A stretch of DNA of 64,000 nt from Ruegeria arenilitoris (GTDB lineage: Bacteria > Pseudomonadota > Alphaproteobacteria > Rhodobacterales > Rhodobacteraceae). The DNA lies in the NCBI RefSeq assembly GCF_013035315.1, contig NZ_WQHP01000007.1, forward strand, positions 62,001 to 126,000, in the 5' to 3' direction. Shown in pieces: positions 28,941 through 37,680 of this stretch. A model generated the notes under the pieces. It was not told the origin of the DNA. It did no database searches and saw only the letters and a program-made list of their open reading frames with translations. Within the stretch, counting starts at the first letter, position 1, and each line of letters opens with the position of its first letter. Both the position numbers and the translations under genes were made by a program.

Positions 28941-30769
28941 AGCTCGGCAACCTCATAGACCCATTTAAGAACATCGAAACGCCCCCGCCGCAAACGCTGG
29001 GGGCGTTCATTCGCTGGAGCCTGTCCGGCGCCTGGCCGATGATCTTTGTCGCGGCCTTCTTTTCGGCCATGGCCGGCGCGATGGAGGCGGGCACGGCCTG
29101 GGTGTTGGGATTGGTGATCGACCTTGCGACCACAAGTGGAGCCGAGAGCTTTTGGACCGCTGGCAATATCTGGATGATGTTGGCGGTGGTTGCGTTTTTC
29201 ATGCTGCTGCGCCCGGCGTTGTTTGGCCTGTCAGCGTTCTCGAACGCTTATGTGGTCATGCCCAACATCACACCTCTGGTGCTGGCCAAGTTGAACCGAT
29301 GGACGCTGGGCCAGTCCGTCACCTATTTCGATGACGATTTCGCGGGCCGGATCGCGCAAAAGCAGATGCAGACATCCAACGCGATGGCCTCGGTCGTGTC
29401 CGAAACGATCAGCGCGATTGTGTTCGCTTTGGCCTCTCTTGTGGGCTCTTTGCTTTTGTTAGGGTCGATTCACCCCTTGGTCATGTTGCCATTCACTGCA
29501 TGGCTTGTGGTCTATTTCCTGTTGATCCGCTGGTATCTTCCGCGCATCCGCGAACGCTCGGCGGCGCGGGCCGGAGCGCGGGCGATGGTGTCGGGGCAGG
29601 TGGTTGACACGATCACCAACATCAAGACCGTCAAGCTGTTCGCCCATTCCCAATTTGAAGATCGGGCCGCACGGAACTCGATGGTTGATCTTCGGGAAAA
29701 GATGCTGGCTTTTGGCAGCTTATCCGCCAGCTTCCGCTTTATCCTGATGGTGCTGGCCGGGGTTTTGCCAGTTATTCTGATCGGTGCCACCTTGGGGCTT
29801 TGGCAAGCTGGCGCGGCCACTGCGGGGGATATTGTGGCGGCGGGGGCCGTGTCGATCCGGATCGCTCAGATGACGGGTTGGGTCAGTTTCACTCTGATGG
29901 GCCTTTACGCGAATGTGGGCGAGATCGAGAACGGTATGAAAACGCTGGCCAAGCGTGAACGGGTCGAAGATCAGGCCGGTGCGACGGACCTGTCCGTACC
30001 CAATGGTCAAATCGATTTTGATCATGTCAGCTTTTCTTACGGACGAGATGTCGGCGGCGTTTCGGATGTGAAAATCACGGTCCACCCCGGCGAAAAGCTG
30101 GGCATTGTCGGGGCGTCGGGCGCTGGTAAATCGACCTTGGTGTCGCTGCTACTGCGCCTGTATGACGGCGAAAAGGGCGCAATCCTGATCGATGATCAGG
30201 ACGTCTCCAAGGTGACTCAGGACAGTTTGCGCCGCCAGATCGGCATGGTCACGCAGGAAACGGCTATGTTCAACCGCTCGGCCCGCGAGAACATTCTGTA
30301 TGGTCGCCCCGACGCATCTGAAGACGAAATGATCGAGGCCGCCAAGAAGGCCGAAGCGCATGAGTTCATCCTAAGCCTTGAGGATGCACAAGGGCGCAAG
30401 GGATATGACGCGCATCTGGGCGAGCGTGGTGTGACGTTGAGCGGTGGTCAGCGTCAGCGGATCGCCCTGGCACGTGCCATTCTCAAGGACGCGCCCATTT
30501 TGGTGCTGGACGAGGCAACCTCGGCATTGGATTCCGAGGTTGAGGCGTCGATCCAGACCGCCTTGCATCGGGTGATGCAGGGCAAAACCGTGCTGGCAAT
30601 TGCGCATCGCCTGTCCACGCTCAGCGAGATGGACCGGATCATCGTTCTGGATCAGGGCCGTATTGTCGAGGTCGGCACTCATGACGCCTTGCTGGATCAG
30701 GGTGGGCTGTATGCACGGTTCTGGCATCGCCAGTCGGGTGGGTTCATTCAGGCAGAAGCTGCGGAATAA
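28937..30769 (+). CDS. ABC exporter half-transporter, second of pair
   Basis: The 610-residue protein is a paralogue of the preceding gene, with the same plan and similar ends (QSGGF followed by AEAAE-type tails). Walker A GASGAGKST is near residue 392, with VTQETAMFN, LSGGQRQR, ILVLDEATSALD and LAIAHRLST following. Both halves keep catalytic Glu and His, so neither site is degenerate as in many heterodimers. The ATG overlaps the upstream stop as ATGA. Confidence 0.9.
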   Translation: MKLGNLIDPFKNIETPPPQTLGAFIRWSLSGAWPMIFVAAFFSAMAGAMEAGTAWVLGLVIDLATTSGAESFWTAGNIWMMLAVVAFFMLLRPALFGLSAFSNAYVVMPNITPLVLAKLNRWTLGQSVTYFDDDFAGRIAQKQMQTSNAMASVVSETISAIVFALASLVGSLLLLGSIHPLVMLPFTAWLVVYFLLIRWYLPRIRERSAARAGARAMVSGQVVDTITNIKTVKLFAHSQFEDRAARNSMVDLREKMLAFGSLSASFRFILMVLAGVLPVILIGATLGLWQAGAATAGDIVAAGAVSIRIAQMTGWVSFTLMGLYANVGEIENGMKTLAKRERVEDQAGATDLSVPNGQIDFDHVSFSYGRDVGGVSDVKITVHPGEKLGIVGASGAGKSTLVSLLLRLYDGEKGAILIDDQDVSKVTQDSLRRQIGMVTQETAMFNRSARENILYGRPDASEDEMIEAAKKAEAHEFILSLEDAQGRKGYDAHLGERGVTLSGGQRQRIALARAILKDAPILVLDEATSALDSEVEASIQTALHRVMQGKTVLAIAHRLSTLSEMDRIIVLDQGRIVEVGTHDALLDQGGLYARFWHRQSGGFIQAEAAE

Positions 30770-30808
30770 GGGTTTTGTTGTGGGCCAAGCCCCGCTATCA
30801 GGCCCCTC

Positions 30809-32038
30809 ATGACGCAGACCTTTACCATTACCCGCCTCGGCCATCAGGGCGACGGTATCGCTGATGGCCCTATTTACGCTCCTCGCACTTTGCCGAGTGA
30901 AGTGGTCACGGGCACGTTAGTGGGTCAGGTTCTCAGCGGTATTCGTGTCGAAACGCCCTCGGACCAGCGAGTCAAGGCACCGTGTCGGCACTACAAATCC
31001 TGCGGCGGATGCCAGTTGCAGCACGCCGCAGATGCGTTTGTAGCCGATTGGAAGGTCGAAGTGGTTCGAACCGCGCTGGCGGCGCAAGGGATTGAGGCCG
31101 AGATGCGCCCAATCCACACCTCGCCGGAACGGTCACGCCGCAGGGCAACGATTGCAGTACGGCGGACGAAAAAGGGTACGCTGGCCGGGTTCCATGGCCG
31201 CGCCTCGGACACGATCACCGAGATTCCCGACTGCCATCTGTTGGACCCCGCTCTTATCGATGCCATTCCTGTGGCCGAAGCGTTGGCCGTTCTGGGCGGC
31301 AGCCGCAAGGGTGTGCTGGCCGTTACGATGACCCTGTCCGAAAGCGGGCTGGATGTGGCAGTCAAGGGCGGCAAGCCCCTGGATGGTCCGCTGGAGCTGG
31401 CACTGGCGCAAGCGACAGAAAAGCATGGTCTGGCGCGGCTCAGCTGGGACGGGGAAGTCATTGCCATGCGTGAGCCACCGGTTCAACGCTTTGGTCAGGC
31501 CGGTGTTGTCCCACCACCCGGCGCGTTTCTGCAGGCCACCAAAGATGGAGAACAGGCTCTGTTAAAGGCGGTTTGCCAAGCAGTGGGGGCGTCCAAACGT
31601 ATCGTTGACCTGTTCGCGGGCAGCGGCACGTTCTCACTCCCCTTGGCCGAGAATGCCGAGGTTCATGCTGTCGAAGGTGAGGCCGCTATGACGCAGGCGT
31701 TGGATCAGGGATGGCGCAGAGCGCAGGGCCTCAAGCGGGTGACGACCGAGGCGCGCGATCTGTTCCGGCGTCCGCTGATGCCGGACGAGCTAAAATCCTT
31801 TGATGCGGTGGTGATCGACCCGCCGCGCGCGGGCGCCGAGGCGCAGGTGGCCGAGCTGGCGCAGGCCTTGCGCCCGGTGATTGCCTATGTGTCCTGCAAC
31901 CCGGTGACATTTGCCCGCGACGCAAAAAACCTGGTTAACGCCGGGTATACCCTTGAATGGGTACAAGTCGTTGACCAATTTCGATGGTCGTCACACACCG
32001 AACTCGCCGCTCGGTTCACTTTGAACCCAAAAACCTGA
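30809..32038 (+). CDS. 23S rRNA (uracil-5-)-methyltransferase, RlmD/RumA-like
   Basis: This 409-residue SAM enzyme belongs to the TrmA/RlmD family that forms 5-methyluridine in RNA. A TRAM-like N-terminus (TITRLGHQGDGIA) precedes the [4Fe-4S] ligand set PCRHYKSCGGCQLQH. The SAM site is VDLFAGSGTFSLPLA, and the catalytic Cys is in YVSCNPVTFARD after DPPRAGA. The iron-sulfur motif favours RlmD over TrmA. Which rRNA uridine is modified cannot be told from sequence. Confidence 0.88.
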   Translation: MTQTFTITRLGHQGDGIADGPIYAPRTLPSEVVTGTLVGQVLSGIRVETPSDQRVKAPCRHYKSCGGCQLQHAADAFVADWKVEVVRTALAAQGIEAEMRPIHTSPERSRRRATIAVRRTKKGTLAGFHGRASDTITEIPDCHLLDPALIDAIPVAEALAVLGGSRKGVLAVTMTLSESGLDVAVKGGKPLDGPLELALAQATEKHGLARLSWDGEVIAMREPPVQRFGQAGVVPPPGAFLQATKDGEQALLKAVCQAVGASKRIVDLFAGSGTFSLPLAENAEVHAVEGEAAMTQALDQGWRRAQGLKRVTTEARDLFRRPLMPDELKSFDAVVIDPPRAGAEAQVAELAQALRPVIAYVSCNPVTFARDAKNLVNAGYTLEWVQVVDQFRWSSHTELAARFTLNPKT

Positions 32039-32053
32039 CAGGAGACCACCCGA

Positions 32054-32839
32054 ATGGGGATCGCCCAACGCTTGCTACCCATTATCGAAGCGCCGATTTT
32101 CGGGAAATTCATCACCGGTGTGATCATGTTCAATGCGGTCCTGTTGGGGATGGAGACATCGCCAACACTGATGGAGATCGCTGGTCCGGCTATCGTTTTG
32201 CTCGACAAACTGTGCCTTGCCATCTTCGTCGCAGAAATCGCCATGAAGCTGGTTGCCACCGGGCGAAGGTTCTTCACCAGCGGTTGGAATGTCTTTGATT
32301 TCGTGATTGTGGGTGTGGCCCTTGTACCCAGCGCGGGCGCGCTATCCGTTCTGCGGGCGTTGCGGATTCTGCGGGTTTTGCGGGTGATTTCGGTCGCGCC
32401 ACGCCTGCGTCGCGTGGTCGAAGGATTCATCTCGGCCCTGCCTGGCATGGCAAGCGTGTTCCTTCTGATGGCGATCCTGTTCTACATCGGCGCGGTAATC
32501 TCGACCAAACTGTTCTCGCAATCCTTCCCGGATTGGTTCGGCGATCTGGGTCTTTCGGCCTATACGCTGTTCCAGATCATGACGCTGGAAAGCTGGTCCA
32601 TGGGTATCGTGCGTCCGGTGATGGAGGTCTACCCCTACGCCTGGCTGTTCTTTGTCCCGTTCATCATGGTCACCACTTTTGCCGTGGTGAACCTGTTGGT
32701 TGGTTTGATCGTGAATTCGATGCAGGATGCCCACCACGCCGAGGACGAAGTTAAAACCGATGCCTATCGTGATGAGGTCCTGGAGCGGCTGGAAAGCATC
32801 GAGCGCCGCCTGACCGAGCAGCAATACATCAAAAAGTGA
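32054..32839 (+). CDS. Bacterial voltage-gated sodium channel (NaChBac/NavSp1 type)
   Basis: This 261-residue protein is a single six-helix channel subunit that would form a tetramer. The voltage sensor S4 has repeated arginines (LRALRILRVLRVISVAPRLR). The pore helix and selectivity filter read TLESWSM at residues 177-183, the filter known from NavAb and NavSp1, with E179 as the sodium-selective Glu. S6 follows (VTTFAVVNLLVGLIVNSM), then a C-terminal coiled coil (EVLERLESIERRL). AGGAGA lies upstream of the ATG. In marine bacteria such channels are linked to motility and pH control. Confidence 0.93.
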   Translation: MGIAQRLLPIIEAPIFGKFITGVIMFNAVLLGMETSPTLMEIAGPAIVLLDKLCLAIFVAEIAMKLVATGRRFFTSGWNVFDFVIVGVALVPSAGALSVLRALRILRVLRVISVAPRLRRVVEGFISALPGMASVFLLMAILFYIGAVISTKLFSQSFPDWFGDLGLSAYTLFQIMTLESWSMGIVRPVMEVYPYAWLFFVPFIMVTTFAVVNLLVGLIVNSMQDAHHAEDEVKTDAYRDEVLERLESIERRLTEQQYIKK

Positions 32840-32896
32840 TTTCAGTTTTTCCGTTTTCTGGCATAATACCCAAAAAAAGAGCAGCAGGCAGTGAAC

Positions 32897-33415
32897 ATGG
32901 ATCGTCGAGCATTTGGATTGGGCGCAATGGCAACGCTGAGCCTCTCAGCTTGCGCCTCGGCTAGCCCCAGATTTCTGACTTATGATGGACCCGAGGTGAC
33001 CTCATTGGTCATCAATAAGAGTGCGCGGAAGCTATATCTTTTGCACCACGAGAAAATCCTGAAGGAATACAGGGTCGATCTTGGCTTTGCGCCCAACGGA
33101 ACCAAAACCAAAAAGGGTGATGGTCGTACGCCGGAAGGCACATACCTGATCGACCGCCGCAACCCGAACAGCCGCTATCACCTGTCGCTGGGAATTTCGT
33201 ATCCGAATTCGGAAGATATCGCACAAGCCAAGGCCGCCGGAGTTCATCCGGGCGGTGATATCTTTATCCATGGACAGCCGAACCGTCGCAAAGAGCGTAA
33301 GCGCGCCAAAAAGACGCCGGATTGGACCGCAGGCTGCATCGCCGTCAAGAATGACGAGATGGAAGAGATCTATTCGATGGTCAGCCGGGGCACACTGATC
33401 ACTCTGCGCCCTTAA
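32897..33415 (+). CDS. L,D-transpeptidase (YkuD) family lipoprotein-like protein
   Basis: The 172-residue protein has an export signal with arginine pair (MDRRAFGLGAMATLSLSAC), whose LSAC end looks like a lipobox, so it may be lipid-anchored. The YkuD domain shows SARKLYLLHHEKILKEY, RTPEGTYLI, IFIHGQP and the catalytic TAGCIAVKN with Cys147. These enzymes make or edit peptidoglycan cross-links. ATG 32897 is preferred; GTG 32891 is possible. The last 17 bases overlap the convergent sulfotransferase gene. Confidence 0.87.
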   Translation: MDRRAFGLGAMATLSLSACASASPRFLTYDGPEVTSLVINKSARKLYLLHHEKILKEYRVDLGFAPNGTKTKKGDGRTPEGTYLIDRRNPNSRYHLSLGISYPNSEDIAQAKAAGVHPGGDIFIHGQPNRRKERKRAKKTPDWTAGCIAVKNDEMEEIYSMVSRGTLITLRP

Positions 33416-34844
33416 GCGGTTTCCAAGCGTCAAATCCGAATTGCACATAGTCTTGCTGGTATGCCTCGGCGACCAGCGCTTCGAGCTTGTCGTCATAGAT
33501 GTCGGCGAGGGTGAACGGAGTATCAGGCGCGGCCGATTCCGGTTTGGGCGGGTTGGTGTGCCCCATTCGCCGTGCAAGATCAGGCAGAGCCGTGATGATT
33601 TCATCCTCACGCAGGATCAGGTCTGGATGGGCAAACCCCGCAAACGCTTCCAACGCGCGGGATTGGCTGCACCAGGACCCATCCACGCGCACGGACGTTT
33701 GCAGGGCCAAGTTCTGGCGTAGAAACGTCAGGAACGCAGAAAACGCTTCGTAATGCTGCTCGACTGGATAGTTTCCGTCACGCAGCTGACCTGGGATCGG
33801 GACCTTTAGTCGGTTGCGCAGAAAGTGTCGGATTTTCAGATAAGCGCCGGGTCCGGTGTTCAGGATATGGCGGCAAAACGCATGGTGGGCCCGTGCCAAT
33901 GGATGCTGCAATACTGTGAACTTCCGATGCCCGGGATGGGTTTGAAGCCAGTGACGCGTCTGCCTTCTGTTCTGGTTTGTCAGCAAGCCGTCAACGCTTA
34001 TGGCATCCAGCGCAGCCATCCAGTTTGTGACCGGTCCCTCAGTTCCACCGCGAATTGGCATGAACATAAGTGGCGTCTTTGGAGTCGCGATGTAATTCGC
34101 AACGATGGGACGCCTGCGCGGTTCAAAATTCGGCGCAGCGTGCAAGTTGAAGCTGTCGATCTGTGAAAGGGCCTGCTCCATCTCGTCCGGGTTTGTCACC
34201 TTGGCCAGTGCCCGATCAGGGTTCTGCGGTTTGAGTGTATCGTCAATCGCCGACAACCTGCCGGAGACGCCCAGCCACGCAGCCAACCCGTTCAGAATAT
34301 CGATCTGATTCAAGTCGTCATAGGTGATGTGAAAAGGCACCTGGCCGCTTTTCTGCAAGTGGTGCGTAAGGGACAGATGAAACTCCTGCTGGCGGTTCAG
34401 GTATTTGACAAAAGCCTCGGCATCGAAATCGACCTGCGCTTCGCGCCGACGTTTGATGTTCTTGAGCTGCCACTGCTTGGTCTCACGCGCAATTTTCAAC
34501 GAGATATAGCTGTCCACCGGATTGCGCGTCAGAATGATCTTGGCGCAGCGGGGATCATTCAAAACAGGCTCTAACACGCGTTGATCGTGGCCTTGAAAAA
34601 AGCGAAACCCGTTCATTTCGCCCGGGGCCTGACGGATCGCCTGCAGCAGTGCCGCAGGATCGTCATCGCGTTGTTCCAGCGTGATGCCCAGCAACTCTTC
34701 GGATTTCAGTCGACCGATGAAATGGGGATTAAACGCCTCACCATAGCCCGTGACGCCCTCAATCGCATTCAGGTTGGCCTCAAGCAGGTTGGACCCGGTG
34801 CGCATGGCCGCAATGATGATGAAATAGTCGAATTGGGGCGTCAT
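33399..34844 (-). CDS. Two-domain sulfotransferase
   Basis: The N-terminal half (about 1-240) is a Stf0/NodH-like PAPS sulfotransferase. Its 5'-phosphosulfate loop is AAMRTGSNLLEANL (residues 12-25) and the 3'-phosphate site is IILTRNPVDSYISLK. The C-terminal half (about 250-481) looks like a second Sulfotransfer_2-type fold: PLMFMPIRGGTEG, TVLQHPLARAHHAFCRHIL, and the usual ending YDDKLEALVAEAYQQDYVQF. Its binding loop is degenerate, so it may be inactive or bind the acceptor. The 481-residue length is about twice a single domain. It is last in the glycan operon, 6 bases after the GT14 gene. Confidence 0.75.
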   Translation of the reverse strand: MTPQFDYFIIIAAMRTGSNLLEANLNAIEGVTGYGEAFNPHFIGRLKSEELLGITLEQRDDDPAALLQAIRQAPGEMNGFRFFQGHDQRVLEPVLNDPRCAKIILTRNPVDSYISLKIARETKQWQLKNIKRRREAQVDFDAEAFVKYLNRQQEFHLSLTHHLQKSGQVPFHITYDDLNQIDILNGLAAWLGVSGRLSAIDDTLKPQNPDRALAKVTNPDEMEQALSQIDSFNLHAAPNFEPRRRPIVANYIATPKTPLMFMPIRGGTEGPVTNWMAALDAISVDGLLTNQNRRQTRHWLQTHPGHRKFTVLQHPLARAHHAFCRHILNTGPGAYLKIRHFLRNRLKVPIPGQLRDGNYPVEQHYEAFSAFLTFLRQNLALQTSVRVDGSWCSQSRALEAFAGFAHPDLILREDEIITALPDLARRMGHTNPPKPESAAPDTPFTLADIYDDKLEALVAEAYQQDYVQFGFDAWKPLKGAE

Positions 34845-34850
34845 ACCGGT

Positions 34851-36551
34851 CTATTGCACCAGATAGGGTTTTTGGTACGGCCGAACCCGGTTGGAAAAAA
34901 CGTCATCCGGTGGGAAATCGCCCATCAGATAGGGATGCATGCCTTGGTTCTTGAGGTTCTGCAGGAATTGGCCAAACCCCGTCAAATCGACCATCTTGGG
35001 CGCTTCGGTCAGGTGGCTTGTGGGTGTCAAACCGGTCTCTTCAACCACGGTCTGCAGCGGCTCGCCCGGTGCTTCGACGAAATCTGCCAGCGACCAGGTG
35101 CGGACACGAGCTTTGGTCCAGACAGAGGATAAGACTTCCAGCTGTTTGGTTTCGATCTGTTGCAGGCGGGCGGCCTCAGCCCGGATATCGGCGAAATTCC
35201 TGTTCGACCGGAACAACGGAATGGCCCAGGCCCCCGTAATGACCGAGATTTGGGCGTTCTTATCCCGAGCCAAAAACCAGTTGATCTTTTGCGTGTCCGC
35301 TGGGCCGAACTGAAAACACTGCATTTCGCCACGCGTGTTCCAGATCAGGTTCGAAATGAACGCCGTTGCGTTATAATCTCGCAGCGTTGCGCAATCGCTG
35401 AGACCGCCGTTGATGATGGTTTCCCCTCCGGCGAACTGGGCGCGATCCGGGGCGAAAAGATGGCCGTGAACCCGAGTACCGGTGACGTTTGCAAGCCAGG
35501 GCTCAAAATCCTCAAACAGTTCGGTAAAGCCCTGAAAGACCGCGTAAGGCGACGAGGTCAGCCCGTTTTCATTGCCATGCCGGGGAAAGCGGCTTTGCAT
35601 ATACAGGCCGTCGCGCCCACGTGTCCGCCGTTCAACCGCTTTGGAAAAGACCCGGTCGATCTTGCTTGGGTTAGGTTCTGTAGGTCTCATTGCTCCGGCC
35701 TGATCGGTCAGAAATGCCTGATACAGACGATCCGCGCTGGGCCAGACTTTGCGGGCCACAAAACAGTCCGACCTGCGCAGCAACTGCAAATGGTCGTCGT
35801 AGAAAATATGCGGGCGGCCCTGATAGTCGAACTTGGACAAAGTCAGGGACCGGCTTTCGATATGGGTGGAATACAGCCGGGCCAGTGTCTGGAAATAGCT
35901 TTCATCCGGGATCCAGACGCGTCGGAAATACCGATCATAAACTTTTCGGTTAGGGTCCTGCAGGATTGCCGAAAGGGTTTGGCGGGTCAGGCACCACCAC
36001 TGGCTGCCCATATGCGGGACGAGACCTTCGGGGATGCGGCGGCGGATACCAAGCGCGCGCTGCAGCTTCACATAGCCATCAAACAGTTTACGCTGTTTGC
36101 GCCAGGAAAAGGGGAAACGCAGGGTAAATCGTTCCTGATCCAACCCTCCGATCGTCCAGCTGACGTCTGCGGTCGTTGCGCTTTCGATGAAATCCACGCG
36201 CGGTCGGGCGGCCAGATAGTTCACCAGCTCATCCACCGGTCGCAGCGGCAGACAAGCGCCGGAAGACAGATAGATGTGGTGCACATCTGGAAAGGTCTCA
36301 AGCATCAGCGCCGCAGCAGATTGCGAGGCGGCAACGATGCCCCATCCCCCCCAGTTACAAACGTGGCGGTCCGAAAACCTTATCAGTGGATCATCGGCAC
36401 AGGCAGCAACAAAGTCATCGTAGGTCTTATTCGACACCTTGCGATCCACGTGGATCACCACCGGACACCCCGAGGCCGTCCAATGCCGCGCGACCTGTCC
36501 GGCGCGGTTCAGCGCGGTGTGGACCAGCATGATGACGCCAAGACCGCTCAT
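34851..36551 (-). CDS. Core-2/I-branching-type (GT14) glycosyltransferase with long C-terminal domain
   Basis: The N-terminal 300 residues match the GT14 beta-1,6-N-acetylglucosaminyltransferase pattern: VIMLVHTALNRAGQV, HVDRKVSN, HHIYLSSGACLPLRPVDEL and GSQWWCLTR, ending with IPDESYFQTL. The remaining about 260 residues contain GFTELFEDFEPWLANVTG and a FPPDDVFSNRVRPYQKPYL-like tail; this looks like the uncharacterised C-terminal extension found in Rhodobacteraceae members. ATG 36551 has AAGGAAA upstream and overlaps the preceding stop as ATGA. The donor sugar is probably UDP-GlcNAc or a pentose by family. Confidence 0.82.
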   Translation of the reverse strand: MSGLGVIMLVHTALNRAGQVARHWTASGCPVVIHVDRKVSNKTYDDFVAACADDPLIRFSDRHVCNWGGWGIVAASQSAAALMLETFPDVHHIYLSSGACLPLRPVDELVNYLAARPRVDFIESATTADVSWTIGGLDQERFTLRFPFSWRKQRKLFDGYVKLQRALGIRRRIPEGLVPHMGSQWWCLTRQTLSAILQDPNRKVYDRYFRRVWIPDESYFQTLARLYSTHIESRSLTLSKFDYQGRPHIFYDDHLQLLRRSDCFVARKVWPSADRLYQAFLTDQAGAMRPTEPNPSKIDRVFSKAVERRTRGRDGLYMQSRFPRHGNENGLTSSPYAVFQGFTELFEDFEPWLANVTGTRVHGHLFAPDRAQFAGGETIINGGLSDCATLRDYNATAFISNLIWNTRGEMQCFQFGPADTQKINWFLARDKNAQISVITGAWAIPLFRSNRNFADIRAEAARLQQIETKQLEVLSSVWTKARVRTWSLADFVEAPGEPLQTVVEETGLTPTSHLTEAPKMVDLTGFGQFLQNLKNQGMHPYLMGDFPPDDVFSNRVRPYQKPYLVQ

Positions 36552-37570
36552 GCCCAATTTCCTTTCGACATGAGGCCCAGGATCTCAAGCTGCCGCCAGT
36601 TGATGTAGGTTTCGGATGTGTCGCACCAGAATACCGGTTTGTCCTGCAGTTGCTCGGCATAGGCGCGGTACTCGCCCGAGCCGCGGTAGTGTTGGCCGCG
36701 CTCCAACTCTTCGCGGGCCTTGTCGCTGAGCGTGCTGATCAGTTTGGCATGCAGCAAGCCGCCGCTTGTTTTTTCGCCGCCCCACTCGTCATAGACTTGG
36801 TTCAATCCGCGTGGCAGCAGCGAATGGGTCGAACTGACATAGACATAGCGCCTGTCCCACTTCACCAGCGGGATCTTGTTCAGCGCAGGGGCTTTTTTGG
36901 GAGTCTCTTTAAAGAACACCCGCGCCCGCGGTCCGCCCTGAATCCAGAGATTTCCGTAAGTTGGATTCTTGGTGATCGTATAGTTTCCGGTATCAAACCA
37001 CTTGGCGATTTCGAACGGGTTTTGCCCTTCGGTATAGATCGCGTCTTCGACCGGTCCTTCGGGGTACATATCAATCAGCATCGCGCTGAAACTGCGCACG
37101 GCGCATCCATCCAGCCAGTCTGTCAGCGCTCGGATAGGACGAGTGTCGCAGAACGGGTAGATAAAGAATTCGTCCGGATCGACCGTCAGCACCCAGTGGC
37201 GATGGGCAAATTTGCGCAGCAAGTAATTCGACCAGTCGACACCAAAGCTTGCACGCTTATAGCTTGCGTCCGCCCGCCAGACCGACACGTCGGGTTGAGC
37301 CGCCAGATACTCGCCCGAGCCGTCCTCGCTGTTGTTGTCCACGAACAGAAAGTGATTGATGCCCAGCTTGCGGTAGTAGTCCAGAAAATACGGCAGGCGA
37401 ATTTTCTCGTTCCGTATCACGCTGACCAAAAGGATGTCTTTGCGTCGTATCTGGTCTGTTCTAACAGATACCGGTGCCAGGTCGCGCCGTCTTCGAAGGC
37501 AGCGCAAGATACGGCGCTTGCGCCGCAGTCTCATCCGGTATGAATCCAATAGGCCCACGCGACTGCCCAA
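36548..37570 (-). CDS. Glycosyltransferase family 2 / GT92-like protein
   Basis: This 340-residue protein has a basic N-terminus (RMRLRRKRRILRCLRRRR), then a GT-A fold: ILLVSVIRNEKIRLPYFLDYY, NHFLFVDNNSEDGS and the metal motif VDPDEFFIY. A glycine-rich acceptor segment, LWIQGGPRARVFF, and KIPLVKWDRRYVYVSSTH follow. These match the next gene upstream closely, so the two are paralogues. The TTG start at 37570 is uncertain; GTG 37558 and ATG 37534 are alternatives. It overlaps the GT14 gene as ATGA. Confidence 0.83.
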   Translation of the reverse strand: MGSRVGLLDSYRMRLRRKRRILRCLRRRRDLAPVSVRTDQIRRKDILLVSVIRNEKIRLPYFLDYYRKLGINHFLFVDNNSEDGSGEYLAAQPDVSVWRADASYKRASFGVDWSNYLLRKFAHRHWVLTVDPDEFFIYPFCDTRPIRALTDWLDGCAVRSFSAMLIDMYPEGPVEDAIYTEGQNPFEIAKWFDTGNYTITKNPTYGNLWIQGGPRARVFFKETPKKAPALNKIPLVKWDRRYVYVSSTHSLLPRGLNQVYDEWGGEKTSGGLLHAKLISTLSDKAREELERGQHYRGSGEYRAYAEQLQDKPVFWCDTSETYINWRQLEILGLMSKGNWA

Positions 37571-37680
37571 CCTTTTCCCTAACGCGAGCGTGCCCGGGGT
37601 CTGAACAAGCCAGAGTGGTGCCGGACAATTGCCGTTTTATGCCATTTTTACATCTTTCGAAGCAACGACTTTAAAAACCG

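Noticed and set aside
35160..36608. 482-residue plus-strand open frame opposite the GT14 gene
   Set aside because: It is antisense to a protein with clear GT14 motifs, has no family features, and reflects high GC with biased third positions.
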